A stretch of DNA of 64,000 nt from an uncultured Bacteroidia bacterium (GCA_902786745.1 CADADR010000003.1:62001-126000); one strand, 5' to 3'; positions 9,909-19,049 are shown, counted from the stretch's first letter. The notes: generated by a model from the sequence alone, not told the origin. Numbers and translations: made by a program.

Positions 9909-10967
9909 ATGAAAGAAACCATCGCCATAGGACTCATGTCGGGCAGCTCGTTAGACGGGCTGGATATCGCCCTTGTGCGCTTCCAAGAAGAGGACGGCAA
10001 ATACCACTTCCAAATCTTGCAGGCCGAGACCCTACCCTATCCCGAATACTGGACCGAGCAGCTCTCAGAAGCTTTCCACAAGCAGCCCGAAGAGTTGGTA
10101 CAGCTAGACAAGGACTACGGCAAATATTTAGGCGAACAAGTGTTGGCTTTTGCCAAGAAACACAATACCACACCCGACTTCGTTGCTTCGCACGGCCACA
10201 CCATCTTCCACCGTCCCGAGGAGCATTACACACTTCAAATTGGCGACGGACAAGAGTTAGCCAAAGCTTGTGGCTTCACCGTCATCAACGACTTCCGCAG
10301 CGAGGACGTCAGCAAGGGCGGACAAGGTGCACCACTCGTTCCCATTGGCGACAAGTTGCTTTTCGGCGACTATGAGATCTGCCTCAACATCGGGGGCATC
10401 GCCAATGTCTCCTACGACGAAGACGGCAAACGCATTGCATTCGATCTATGCATCGCCAACCAAGCCCTCAATTATCTCGCCCAGATGAAAGGCCTGCCCT
10501 ACGACCGCGACGGCGAGTTGGCTCGTAGTGGCCAAGTCGACATGAACCTATTAAAAAGCTTGAATAAGCATCCTTTCTATGGTCAGTTCCCGCCCAAGTC
10601 GTTGGGCCGTGAGTTCTTTGAAGCCAACCAGAAGGAACTTTTGCAAGGCCTTTCTGTGCCAGACCTGCTGGCCACCTTTGTGGAGCACATCGCTTTGCAA
10701 ATCGCATTGGGAGTGAGTCATCTGCCCAAGGGAAAGATTCTCGTCACCGGTGGCGGTGCGAGGAACAAGTTCCTTATGGAGCGCCTTCAAGCCCGTAGTT
10801 CACATGAAGTCGTTATCCCCGAAAAGATGATCATCGACTACAAGGAGGCTTTGGTCTTTGCCTTCCTCGGACTGCTTCGCATGGAAGACAAGACCAATGT
10901 GCTGTCTTCGGTGACTGGTGCTGAAAGTGACAGTTGCAGTGGGCAGATTTGGAAATCTAACGAATAG
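9909..10967 (+). CDS. anmK: Anhydro-N-acetylmuramic acid kinase
   Basis: AnmK phosphorylates and opens 1,6-anhydro-MurNAc released during cell-wall turnover, giving MurNAc-6-phosphate for peptidoglycan recycling. The 352 residues match the family length. Visible motifs are the N-terminal phosphate loop GLMSGSSLDGLD, SHGHTIFHRPEE, NDFRSEDVSKGGQGAPLVP, the LNIGGIANVSY stretch and the C-terminal VTGGGARNKFLMERL, as expected for the ASKHA-type kinase fold. The ATG follows the murF TAA with no spacer, so the two are almost certainly co-transcribed. The promoter of the next gene lies within or just after its last codons. Confidence 0.95.
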   Translation: MKETIAIGLMSGSSLDGLDIALVRFQEEDGKYHFQILQAETLPYPEYWTEQLSEAFHKQPEELVQLDKDYGKYLGEQVLAFAKKHNTTPDFVASHGHTIFHRPEEHYTLQIGDGQELAKACGFTVINDFRSEDVSKGGQGAPLVPIGDKLLFGDYEICLNIGGIANVSYDEDGKRIAFDLCIANQALNYLAQMKGLPYDRDGELARSGQVDMNLLKSLNKHPFYGQFPPKSLGREFFEANQKELLQGLSVPDLLATFVEHIALQIALGVSHLPKGKILVTGGGARNKFLMERLQARSSHEVVIPEKMIIDYKEALVFAFLGLLRMEDKTNVLSSVTGAESDSCSGQIWKSNE

Positions 10968-10979
10968 TTGTTATTTTTG
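10948..10979 (+). promoter_or_regulatory. Bacteroidota-type promoter for the flippase/glycosyltransferase genes
   Basis: TTTG at 10948-10951 is followed 20 bases later by TATTTTTG at 10972-10979, a full match to the -33/-7 consensus. Transcription should begin near 10986, about 15 bases before the GTG start of the flippase gene. The -33 element overlaps the end of anmK. Confidence 0.75.
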
Positions 10980-11000
10980 CGGTGAATAAAACGCGGAACC

Positions 11001-12296
11001 GTGTTCAAGAAAATCCTAAATACCTTTGGCACTAAGATACTGGCGGCAATCCTCAATTTCGCCATAGCCATTATCATCTCCCAGACCTTGGGTGATACGG
11101 GCAAAGGTACACAGGCACTTCTACTGACCACCATCTCCTTTATCCTTATCTTCTCCGACATCATCTGTGGCGCGAGTATCATCTATCTCGCCCCGCGCCA
11201 TTCGTTCAAGAAGATCTTGGTAGCCTCCACAATATGGGCGGCCCTTATCGCGGTGATCATGGGCTTCGCCATTTGGCTGTTTTATCCGAAGCTGGCGCCC
11301 GACTTGGTCGCACACGTGGCCATTCTGTCATTCATCTCCTCGCTCAGCAACATCAACTTTCGCTTCTTGGTCGGCAAGGAGGAAATCAAAAAGGCCAACT
11401 ACAACACGCTTCTCCAACCCGTGCTTTTGGCCTTGACTTTGGTCATCTATTATATCTTGCTGAAGCGAACCGACATCTACGGCTATGTCATAGGATTGTA
11501 TGCCGCCTACGGAGGCACTTTCCTGCTGGGTATTTGGATGCTACGCAAGGAATACGCCAACCTGCGTCGTGATACGGACAAGGACTACAAACCCGTCTTG
11601 AAAGACCTCTTCAAATACGGTTTCCTCAACCAGACGGGTCATTTCGTGCAGTTCTTCAACCTGCGCTTGAGTTATTATCTGCTGGACAAATACATCAGCG
11701 TAGGACGCGTGGGGGTGTTCTCCAATGCCCTCTCGCTTGCCGAGGCCATCTGGATCATCAGCAACAGTATTGCGCTCGTGCAATATGCCCGCATCTCCAA
11801 TGCCGACGACCGCGCCTATGCGCAAAAGCTCACCCTCGACTTGAGCAAAATCTGTCTTCTTATCTCTGCCTTGGCGGTCGTGGTGTTGTGCCTGCTACCG
11901 CCTGCAGTCTACACCTTCGTCTTCGGTCCCGAGTTCGGCGAGATGGCGGGACTTATCCGCATCCTAGCACCAGGCATTTTGCTCTATTGCATTTTCCTCA
12001 TCCTCGGACACTATTATTCAGGCACCGGACGTTATCAGATGAACACCTTCGCGGCACTCTGCGGGCTGGTCGTCACCTTCGTCTGCGGCTTCACGTTGAT
12101 ACCTCGCTATGACGTCACAGGCGCTGCCATAACCTCAGCGGTGTCGTATACGGTCAATGCGGTGTTCCTGTTCGTGTTCTTCGTCAAGGAGTCGCACTTC
12201 AAAGGTTGTGATTTCCTGTTGACCAAGAGCGAGATACAGAACTACATCGCCGGTTTGAAACAACAATTCTTGAAACAACCTACCGAAAATGAATAA
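11001..12296 (+). CDS. Polysaccharide flippase (Wzx/MATE-like, MVF superfamily)
   Basis: This is a 431-residue integral membrane protein with about 12 hydrophobic segments spread over its length (for example LAAILNFAIAIIISQTLG, LLTTISFILIFSDIICGASIIYL and the closing VNAVFLFVFFV). It has the N-terminal GDTGKGTQA loop found in O-antigen and capsule translocases. Its probable job is moving a lipid-linked oligosaccharide across the inner membrane. It starts with GTG at 11001, 15 bases after the predicted transcription start, and no better ATG is present. Its last 8 bases overlap the downstream methyltransferase. The context with a methyltransferase and a GT4 enzyme supports surface-polysaccharide assembly, but the substrate is unknown. 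Confidence 0.85.
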   Translation: MFKKILNTFGTKILAAILNFAIAIIISQTLGDTGKGTQALLLTTISFILIFSDIICGASIIYLAPRHSFKKILVASTIWAALIAVIMGFAIWLFYPKLAPDLVAHVAILSFISSLSNINFRFLVGKEEIKKANYNTLLQPVLLALTLVIYYILLKRTDIYGYVIGLYAAYGGTFLLGIWMLRKEYANLRRDTDKDYKPVLKDLFKYGFLNQTGHFVQFFNLRLSYYLLDKYISVGRVGVFSNALSLAEAIWIISNSIALVQYARISNADDRAYAQKLTLDLSKICLLISALAVVVLCLLPPAVYTFVFGPEFGEMAGLIRILAPGILLYCIFLILGHYYSGTGRYQMNTFAALCGLVVTFVCGFTLIPRYDVTGAAITSAVSYTVNAVFLFVFFVKESHFKGCDFLLTKSEIQNYIAGLKQQFLKQPTENE

Positions 12297-13095
12297 ACTC
12301 CATAAATTCACGAAAGCCCTCGGGCGCATCATCAAGCATCCTTATCTGCTCAACCTCGTCCTTCAAGATGAGGACAGCAACAAGGAAGACGTCATCCAGA
12401 AATATGGTCTCACCGATGGGCTGCCCGTCATCGAAATCAACGAATTGTTCCCTGACTTCCACGAAATCGCGAAGCCTTACGCCTATCTCTCGGGTGCCAC
12501 CATGCCTATTGATATCGCACTATTGAGAGCCTTGGCGAAACGCTATGCGGTGAAAGACTACTTCGAAATCGGCACCTGGCGTGGCGAGAGCGTGGCCAAT
12601 CTGGCTGACGTGGCCGAACATTGCGTCACGTTTAACCTGCCGAAAGAAGACATCGTCAAGCTGACCAACAACCAGTTATACGCCGACTTGCACAGTTTCT
12701 TCAGCAAGGATTTAAGCAACGTGGAACAACTCTACGGCGACTCACAAACCTTCGACTTCGGCCCACATATCGGCAAGTATGACATGGTTTTTGTCGATGG
12801 CGACCACCATTACGAGAGCGTAAAGAAAGACACCGAGACCGCCTTTAAACTCTTGAAAGGTGAGCGCAGCATCATCGTGTGGCACGACTACGGCCTCGAC
12901 CCCGAGACCATCCGCTGGGATGTGATGGGCGCCATCTTGGACGGTGCACCTGCTGAGAAGCGCAAACATATCTATCATGTCTCCAACACCTTGTGTGCCG
13001 TTTATCTACCTGAAGACTTCCCCACGCACAAGCTTGTGCCGTATGAAATGCCAAAGAAATACTTTGAAATTGATATTAAAACGCATATTTGCTAA
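12289..13095 (+). CDS. Class I SAM-dependent methyltransferase (Methyltransf_24-like)
   Basis: This 268-residue cytoplasmic protein has methyltransferase motif I as DYFEIGTWRGESVANLA at about residue 92, and a motif IV/post-I region MVFVDGDHHYESVKKD followed by SIIVWHDYGLD. The VDGDHxYE pattern is characteristic of cephalosporin-hydroxylase/Methyltransf_24-type enzymes, often found in O-antigen and sugar-modification loci. The ATG lies inside the end of the flippase gene (8-base overlap, different frame), and a GT4 gene follows 3 bases after the stop, so the three form one unit. The acceptor, a sugar or another small molecule, cannot be read from the sequence. Confidence 0.8.
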   Translation: MNKLHKFTKALGRIIKHPYLLNLVLQDEDSNKEDVIQKYGLTDGLPVIEINELFPDFHEIAKPYAYLSGATMPIDIALLRALAKRYAVKDYFEIGTWRGESVANLADVAEHCVTFNLPKEDIVKLTNNQLYADLHSFFSKDLSNVEQLYGDSQTFDFGPHIGKYDMVFVDGDHHYESVKKDTETAFKLLKGERSIIVWHDYGLDPETIRWDVMGAILDGAPAEKRKHIYHVSNTLCAVYLPEDFPTHKLVPYEMPKKYFEIDIKTHIC

Positions 13096-13098
13096 GCG

Positions 13099-14235
13099 AT
13101 GAACGTTCTGCACCTATTGAGTTGGTTCCCCACCCCCGACGACCCCACCTTGGGCAACTTCTGCGTCCGCATGATTGACGCACTGCCTGAGGATTGCCAT
13201 TCCGTCATCCTCTCCGTATGCGACGGCAAGAACATGACGAAATCGTTCGAGGTCAAGGAGATTCCCGGAGCACACCACACCCACGTGCAGATCTACATCC
13301 GTCCGCCAAAGATCAACGCCATTCGCAAACTCAAAATGCTGCGGATGTACCAATATGGCTTGAAATACATCAAGAAGCAATTTTTCAATCCCGATTTGAT
13401 TCATCTGCATGTCACCTACCCTCTCGGACAAGTGGCCTTGCTGTGGAAGAAACTATTTGGCTACAAATATGTCCTCACCGAACACTGGACCATTTACCAG
13501 CCGCAGAACAAGGACGTTTTGGTCGGCAAGCTGAAGCGGAAAATCGTCAAGATTGCCAATAATGCCGAGCTCATCATGCCAGTAAGCCTTGACTTGCAGC
13601 GGTGTATGGAAGGTCATGGTGTGCACAACCGTTTTCAGGTGATTTACAATTTGGTGAATACGGATATTTTCCGTTTGGGTTCCACCCAAACGGAAAATAA
13701 AAAACACATGCTTCACATCTCTACCTTGCGTGACGAGGCCAAGAACTTCAGCGGCATTTTACGTGTGGTTGAGCGTTTGCGCCAACAGTGCAACGACTTC
13801 GAGCTGCACGTCATCCATGATTATGATGCTCCGGAATTCAAGGTGTTTGTAAAAGAACACCATTTGGATGACTGCGTCATTTTCCATGGCAAGAAAACCT
13901 CTGCCGAAGTTGCCGAAGCCTACCAACAGGCAGACTTCTTCGTATTGTTCTCCAACTTTGAGAACTTGCCCTGCGTCATTGTTGAGGCCTTCGCCAGCGG
14001 TGTACCCGTTTTGAGCACTTCTGTGGGAGGCATTGCTGAAATCCTCTCACCTGAGAGAGGCATCCTCATCCCCCAAGGTGACGAAGACGCTTTGCTACAA
14101 GGCATGATCCAAATGCTCGACCATTCTTCAGAATACGACCACCAAGCCATTCGCGACTATGCCATAAAAACATTTGCTGCCCAAAACATTGGACAGCAAA
14201 TATTTGAAGCATACAAGAAAGTGGTTATTTCTTAA
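13099..14235 (+). CDS. Glycosyltransferase family 4
   Basis: This 378-residue GT-B fold enzyme should transfer a sugar from a nucleotide donor to a growing glycan. The N-terminal Rossmann domain starts with MNVLHLLSWFPTPDDPTLGNF, and LIHLHVTYPLGQVALLW lies near residue 100. The C-terminal donor domain shows LHISTLRDEAKNFSGIL and the GT4 signature FENLPCVIVEAFASGVPVLSTSVGG with the conserved Glu (split here: FENLPCVIVEAF then ASGVPVLSTSVGG). It is the last gene of the flippase-methyltransferase unit. Its TAA overlaps the convergent C10 peptidase gene by 11 bases. Confidence 0.9.
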   Translation: MNVLHLLSWFPTPDDPTLGNFCVRMIDALPEDCHSVILSVCDGKNMTKSFEVKEIPGAHHTHVQIYIRPPKINAIRKLKMLRMYQYGLKYIKKQFFNPDLIHLHVTYPLGQVALLWKKLFGYKYVLTEHWTIYQPQNKDVLVGKLKRKIVKIANNAELIMPVSLDLQRCMEGHGVHNRFQVIYNLVNTDIFRLGSTQTENKKHMLHISTLRDEAKNFSGILRVVERLRQQCNDFELHVIHDYDAPEFKVFVKEHHLDDCVIFHGKKTSAEVAEAYQQADFFVLFSNFENLPCVIVEAFASGVPVLSTSVGGIAEILSPERGILIPQGDEDALLQGMIQMLDHSSEYDHQAIRDYAIKTFAAQNIGQQIFEAYKKVVIS

Positions 14236-16198
14236 TTACCTTTTCAGAGTAGACCTTCCCTTCGGCCGTTCTCACGCGGAAGAAATACAACCCGTTTTCC
14301 ATACCAGAGAGGTCAATGGTTTGTTGGCAAGACGCTGCAACACGTTGTCCAATTGCGTTATACACCTCCAACCATTCAACTTCAACACCCTCAATTGTCA
14401 CCTGCGACTCGGTTGGATTCGGATAGAGATTAAAGCCAGCCTCGTTGTTTTCGGCGACATCATCACCGCAATCGGTGTAGACTTGGCACAACTCGCCCAC
14501 CGTGGGTTTGCCGTTGGTAGCATAGACCAGGCTACCATTCCAGTCGTAAACCTCAAAATAACTCTCGTCGTCTTTGCCTCCAATAGAATAGGCCCAACGC
14601 AGACTCAGTTCGTCATCCGACGGGACTTCAACGGTAAGTGTAGCATCGCTGCCTTCGGTCAAGCCCAGCCTTGCGACGGCATGGCCACGTGAGTCGACAA
14701 TAGAGATGGACTCAGCAATCCAGCCATCGCCCACCGAATCGTGGAGATGGAAGGTCAGTTCGCAGGTCGGTCCATTCAGAATGGTGTCCTTTTTGGCCAT
14801 GCCAACAGAGCCATAATACCATGGAGTCAATGAATAATGGCAAATGCCTAAGGCATCGGTATCAACAAAAGACACCTCCGCGCCTAATGCGACATCCTTT
14901 TCGGTGTGAACGACTACATTATTGCGCATAACCACGACAGAATCGAGCTGTCCCAATTCAAGCTCACACTCGGTAAAGGAAGGGGTTGTAAAAGAAACCC
15001 TGTTCGCTCCAGCCGACACCTCTTCGACATGCAAATCGCTAACAGGGAGAGGTCTGTAGCAAAATTCCCCTCCTGGATAAATGCCGAACAACGCCGCATG
15101 GTAGTCCGGGAAAGAATAGTGTGAGAGGTAGAAGCCATTGATAGGATAATAACCATTGTCAAGGCCCTGCCATCCCCAATTGAAATGGAACATGTCGTTG
15201 TCGTCATAGCCATCACAGACAAAAGCGTGGCCGCCATCGTCACCACTGGCACTATAGTAAAGCGGCATGCCATAGTCCAGGTTCTCACGAAGCATATTAT
15301 TCCAAACCAAATCCGTATATGCATACTTATAATTGAATTCCATCGACAGGCCATCGTAGTTGAAATAGGTCTCTAGGGCATAGAGCACCAATTCAGAATA
15401 AGCACCACTGCCTTCAGGGCTGTAACCCATATTGACACTTATGCCTGCATGGTATTGCAACAAAGCCACAGCCTGGATCTCCTCTGGTCTCGAGGTCCAA
15501 TCCAGATAGTCAGGCATCATGCTGAAATCATAAGTGGTGGCACCGAAGTTAGCAAACAAATCGCCATAAGGATAACAATTGTATGCGTTCATTCCGCTTC
15601 CCGTTTGAGGCCATTGCCAATAATACATGATCTGAGACATTGCCGTGGCCACGCATCCGGCGTAGACATGGTTATTGGGGCCCAACGTGTCGATAGGACA
15701 AAGGTCGTTGTATAAAGCCGACTGGTTCCAAATGGAAGTCAGTAAACGCGGCACTTCACGCGTAATCTTCGCATCGTTAATCTTACCTGTAGCAGCCAAG
15801 CGTTCCCAGTCAGCTACAGCTTCTGGGGTACGCTCTTCGTTGGCGGCCATCATTTGGCTGAATCCAGCCTGATAATTCTTAAAGAACGACTGAAGACCGT
15901 CGGCGATCTCTTCGGCACTGAATACACTCTCCGTGGAATAGCCCAAAATGGGTTTGGCACGGTCGTCAGCACTGACGATGACAAAACCCTTGGGCTGCAT
16001 GGTGAAGACATAAAATGCTGCCGATCCATTATCGGCATAAACCGTGTAGGTCAACTCAGTAGTAACTGATTTTATCTCAGTATTGGCCTTCAGAAACTTC
16101 TCGCCCAAGAATTTAGCCGTTTGCATATCAACAGGCTTGGCTTGCACGCCGCTTATGAATAGAACAGCAAGCAAGAGTGTAAAAAAAGACTTTTTCAT
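14225..16198 (-). CDS. C10-family (streptopain-like) peptidase with T9SS type A sorting domain
   Basis: This is a secreted cysteine peptidase of 657 residues. It has a Sec signal (MKKSFFTLLLAVLFISGVQA), a streptopain-type inhibitory pro-region (about residues 25-130) and a C10 catalytic domain with Cys182 in YAGCVATAMSQ and His324 in GGHAFVCDGYD, followed by FHFNWGWQG. Accessory beta domains come next, and the last roughly 70 residues form a T9SS C-terminal domain (LYPNPTESQVTI ... ENGLYFFRV ... SEKVIKK). A longer reading frame begins at 16285, but the signal peptide begins at the Met encoded at 16198, 8 bases after the stop of the preceding C10 gene, so I use that start. It is probably exported by the T9SS and trimmed by PorU. 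Confidence 0.9.
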   Translation of the reverse strand: MKKSFFTLLLAVLFISGVQAKPVDMQTAKFLGEKFLKANTEIKSVTTELTYTVYADNGSAAFYVFTMQPKGFVIVSADDRAKPILGYSTESVFSAEEIADGLQSFFKNYQAGFSQMMAANEERTPEAVADWERLAATGKINDAKITREVPRLLTSIWNQSALYNDLCPIDTLGPNNHVYAGCVATAMSQIMYYWQWPQTGSGMNAYNCYPYGDLFANFGATTYDFSMMPDYLDWTSRPEEIQAVALLQYHAGISVNMGYSPEGSGAYSELVLYALETYFNYDGLSMEFNYKYAYTDLVWNNMLRENLDYGMPLYYSASGDDGGHAFVCDGYDDNDMFHFNWGWQGLDNGYYPINGFYLSHYSFPDYHAALFGIYPGGEFCYRPLPVSDLHVEEVSAGANRVSFTTPSFTECELELGQLDSVVVMRNNVVVHTEKDVALGAEVSFVDTDALGICHYSLTPWYYGSVGMAKKDTILNGPTCELTFHLHDSVGDGWIAESISIVDSRGHAVARLGLTEGSDATLTVEVPSDDELSLRWAYSIGGKDDESYFEVYDWNGSLVYATNGKPTVGELCQVYTDCGDDVAENNEAGFNLYPNPTESQVTIEGVEVEWLEVYNAIGQRVAASCQQTIDLSGMENGLYFFRVRTAEGKVYSEKVIKK

Positions 16199-16206
16199 AG
16201 TTACAA

Positions 16207-18558
16207 TTACTTTTTGATGATTTTTTTCGTTATAGTATTCCCTGTTTCCGTTGTTATTCTCATAAAGTAAATCCCACTTTCCCAACGGCTTACATCAACA
16301 GACGTGGTTAAGCCTTGATACACTTTCTGTCCCAAGGCATCGTACACTTCGACTTGCGCCTCAGCATTCAGATATAGCCTATCGCTGACAGGATTGGGAT
16401 AAGCAGTGGCTGCATCAGGATGTTCCTCGACGGAAGTAACATATATCTCGGCGTAATCCAACTCAGGATCATAGAGATTCGGTGCAAATGCAGACTGCTG
16501 GTAAACGCCTCCGCCAACCGCATACTCCGCCAACACACGATAATAATAGTTGCCAGGCTCAACTTGATCGAAATAAGAAAGCCCAGTAGTTCTTATCATC
16601 ACATGATCACTGCTATTCGGGTCGGTAAACCGCATGAGGACAAAATCGCGGAACCACTGGTTCTGATCCAGGTCCCAAGAAACTTGCGCCCCGTATGTGC
16701 CGTCATCGTTATAAACATACTCAGCCGTAATATAATATGGCGCTATGATGGGATTCCATTCAACATTGAAAGTACACAATTCGCCCACCTCGGGTCTCGC
16801 TGTTTGGGCATACTTCAAATTCCCTTGAAAGTCATATACTTCAAACGAGCACTCAGCATCATCGTCCTCATAGCCACGGTTGCAATAATTCCAATACAAT
16901 GTCCATTCGTTGTTGTAGGTGATGGGCAAATCCACCGAAACCGTATCGTTGCTGCCCTCTGCAAGGCCAATGCGATATTGGACTATGCCACGCTCATCGA
17001 GAACCGACAAGGCGGGCGAAAGCCAACCGTCACCAGCCGCATCATGTAAGCAGAAAGTGACCGGGAAATTCATCACGCCGGGAGAAGTCCAAGTCGCGAC
17101 ACTATCCGTCACGGCATGACCACGACCTTCTTCGGTCACAGGATAGATTGTGAAGTAATTCATCCGCGAATGAGCAAGGTTGTCCGGAAAGAAATAGCCG
17201 AATTCAAGATTCGCTCCCGGTTGAGGCGAAATAAAGGAATGTATCAGTTCTCCATTCACCATCAAAACAATGGAGTCAATGCTTGTAAGTGACTCACCAC
17301 CTATGGATTCCGAAGGCGCAGTAAAGCTCATCGTAACGGCCTGTCCATAAAACTCGGGTACAATCTCCAAATTCCCAATGGGCATGGGTTGTTCGTAATA
17401 CTCCTCATCTGGGTGGATATTGACCAACGCATAATGGTTGTAGTTGTAACCATGATGGGTCAGGTTCATCGCATTGATGCTGTAGAAGCCGTTGTCGAAG
17501 CCCTGCCAGCCCCAGTTGAAATGCATGAAGTCGTTCGCATCATAACCATCGCAGATGAAGGCATGACCGCCACGGGTGCCGCCCTTGGTCGGGCTGTAGG
17601 CCGAATAATACACTGGACGGCCGTTGTCGAACTCGTTCTTCAACATGGCAATCCATTGGGAATCGGTATAGTTGTCACGGTTGTTGTAGGACAACGTGTT
17701 GGCATAGCGGAAATAGTCCACCAAGGCATACTGAACGTCAGCAGAATAGGCACCCGAGGCATTAGGACCATAGCTCATCTCCACGCTCACGCCCGTGTGG
17801 TACTCCAGCAACGCCACCGCGTCGATTTCGTCGGGACGACTGTTGTAGTCCAGGAAGTCGGGCATCAACTCATAACGGTAGTCCGCCTCCCCGAAATTGG
17901 CCGACAAGGTGCCATAGGAGGTGCTGCCATAGCCGGAGCAATAATAGCTATGCGAGCCTGTACCTGTCTTGGGCCACTCCCAATAACGCATCAGCTGGCT
18001 CATGGTGCTGGCCACACAACCCACCTTCACATGGCCGTCATAGCCTTCGGGGTCTTCGGGACAATGGTAGTTGTATAGCTGCGTCTGATGCCAAGTGGAA
18101 GTCAGCAAAGGGCCGACAGAGCGATCGCCGCGGTGAGACAAACGGCCTGTTTCGGACAACATTTGCCATTGTTCAGCAACCTCTGGTGACTGTTTCAAAT
18201 CCAACGCAACGGCTTGGCTCAAATCGCTGTTGTAGGCATCAAAAAGAACCTGCAAACCATTCTCCTCGTCAGGGATGCCAAAGCTGCCATCCAACGAATA
18301 GCCCAGGATGGGGCGCATCCTGTCGTCGGCTGCAACGATGACAAAGCCTTTGGGTTGCAGCGCGAAGACATAAAAACAAGCCTGCCCATTGTTAGCATAA
18401 GACGTGTAAATCAATTCCGCCGTAGTTGACTTTACCTCAGTGTTAGCATTCATAAACTTGACACCAAGTCCTTTGGCTGTCTCGACACCAACGGGCTTCG
18501 CCTGAAGGCCACCCGTCAGCAAAACGGCAAACAAGAGCAAAAAGAGTGTCTTTTTCAT
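16207..18558 (-). CDS. C10-family (streptopain-like) peptidase with T9SS type A sorting domain
   Basis: This 783-residue protein is a paralogue of the downstream C10 gene. It has a signal peptide (MKKTLFLLLFAVLLTGGLQA), a pro-region (about 25-130) and a catalytic domain with Cys181 in KVGCVASTMSQ and His332 in GGHAFICDGYD, then MHFNWGWQG. Beta-sandwich or fibronectin-like segments follow (ITAEYVYNDDGTYGAQVSWD). The T9SS sorting domain spans about residues 710-783 (AYPNPVSDRLYL ... WESGIYFMRI ... TKKIIKK). It begins 20 bases after the zinc-ribbon gene and ends 8 bases before the second C10 gene, so all three can be one transcript. Substrates are unknown; general extracellular proteolysis is the natural guess. 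Confidence 0.9.
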   Translation of the reverse strand: MKKTLFLLLFAVLLTGGLQAKPVGVETAKGLGVKFMNANTEVKSTTAELIYTSYANNGQACFYVFALQPKGFVIVAADDRMRPILGYSLDGSFGIPDEENGLQVLFDAYNSDLSQAVALDLKQSPEVAEQWQMLSETGRLSHRGDRSVGPLLTSTWHQTQLYNYHCPEDPEGYDGHVKVGCVASTMSQLMRYWEWPKTGTGSHSYYCSGYGSTSYGTLSANFGEADYRYELMPDFLDYNSRPDEIDAVALLEYHTGVSVEMSYGPNASGAYSADVQYALVDYFRYANTLSYNNRDNYTDSQWIAMLKNEFDNGRPVYYSAYSPTKGGTRGGHAFICDGYDANDFMHFNWGWQGFDNGFYSINAMNLTHHGYNYNHYALVNIHPDEEYYEQPMPIGNLEIVPEFYGQAVTMSFTAPSESIGGESLTSIDSIVLMVNGELIHSFISPQPGANLEFGYFFPDNLAHSRMNYFTIYPVTEEGRGHAVTDSVATWTSPGVMNFPVTFCLHDAAGDGWLSPALSVLDERGIVQYRIGLAEGSNDTVSVDLPITYNNEWTLYWNYCNRGYEDDDAECSFEVYDFQGNLKYAQTARPEVGELCTFNVEWNPIIAPYYITAEYVYNDDGTYGAQVSWDLDQNQWFRDFVLMRFTDPNSSDHVMIRTTGLSYFDQVEPGNYYYRVLAEYAVGGGVYQQSAFAPNLYDPELDYAEIYVTSVEEHPDAATAYPNPVSDRLYLNAEAQVEVYDALGQKVYQGLTTSVDVSRWESGIYFMRITTETGNTITKKIIKK

Positions 18559-18578
18559 GATTTATGGTCTTAATGTTA

Positions 18579-18938
18579 TCAATCCATGTTCTTTACCAAG
18601 ACGAACGCATCTTTATCGGTTTCCTTTGGCACATAGCCTTGGTCGTAAACAAAATGGTAAACGGAGCCTGCCTTAGTGGTATAGGTACTTGTAAAATACT
18701 TGAAGTCAAAGCCTTTCTCTGTCAGTTGTTGCCTACTGGCAAAGCCCTTCCCATTGGGATTCAGCTCCAACAGTATATTGTGATTACGGGCAAGAATACC
18801 ATTGATTTTCCTTATTACATTAAGTTGTTTATGGGTCTTTTCGTAGTTATAGCTGTTGCGGCACGAGTCACAGCAGAATTTCTTGTCGACACGGCCGATG
18901 ATCGGTTCACCGCAATAGAGGCATTTTCTTTCTTCCAT
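18579..18938 (-). CDS. Small zinc-ribbon protein of unknown function
   Basis: A 119-residue soluble protein whose N-terminus carries a four-cysteine zinc ribbon: CLYCGEPI, then KKFCCDSCRNSYNY. This treble-clef pattern resembles small DUF2116-type zinc ribbons. A basic, probably helical stretch follows (KTHKQLNVIRKINGILAR), then a beta-rich C-terminus (FDFKYFTSTYTTKAGSVYHFVYDQGY) with no motif I recognise. There is no signal peptide. It lies upstream of the two C10 peptidases with a 20-base gap. A nucleic-acid-binding or regulatory role is possible, but this is inference from the ribbon only. Confidence 0.75.
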   Translation of the reverse strand: MEERKCLYCGEPIIGRVDKKFCCDSCRNSYNYEKTHKQLNVIRKINGILARNHNILLELNPNGKGFASRQQLTEKGFDFKYFTSTYTTKAGSVYHFVYDQGYVPKETDKDAFVLVKNMD

Positions 18939-19049
18939 AGTTATCAGTTGTTCAGTTGTTAGTTGTTCAGTTAATGACTTCGGGACTTCGAGACGCGTGA
19001 CTTCGGGACTTTGTCTGTCTCGCAGTCCCGTAGTCCCGCAGTCTCGTGT
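18939..19049. repeat. Degenerate direct and inverted intergenic repeats
   Basis: The 111-base spacer between the DUF4159 and zinc-ribbon genes has two repeat types. One is GTTCAGTTGTTAG-like units (about 18950-18972). The other is a G/C-rich array in which GACTTCGGGACTT occurs twice (about 18977-19011) and is answered by AGTCCCGTAGTCCCGCAGTC-like units in the opposite sense (about 19023-19043). The two senses can pair, so the transcript may fold. No coding frame is evident. Confidence 0.6.

Noticed and set aside
16199-16285. Longer N-terminus for the second C10 peptidase
   Set aside because: It would precede the signal peptide and overlap the end of the upstream C10 gene.
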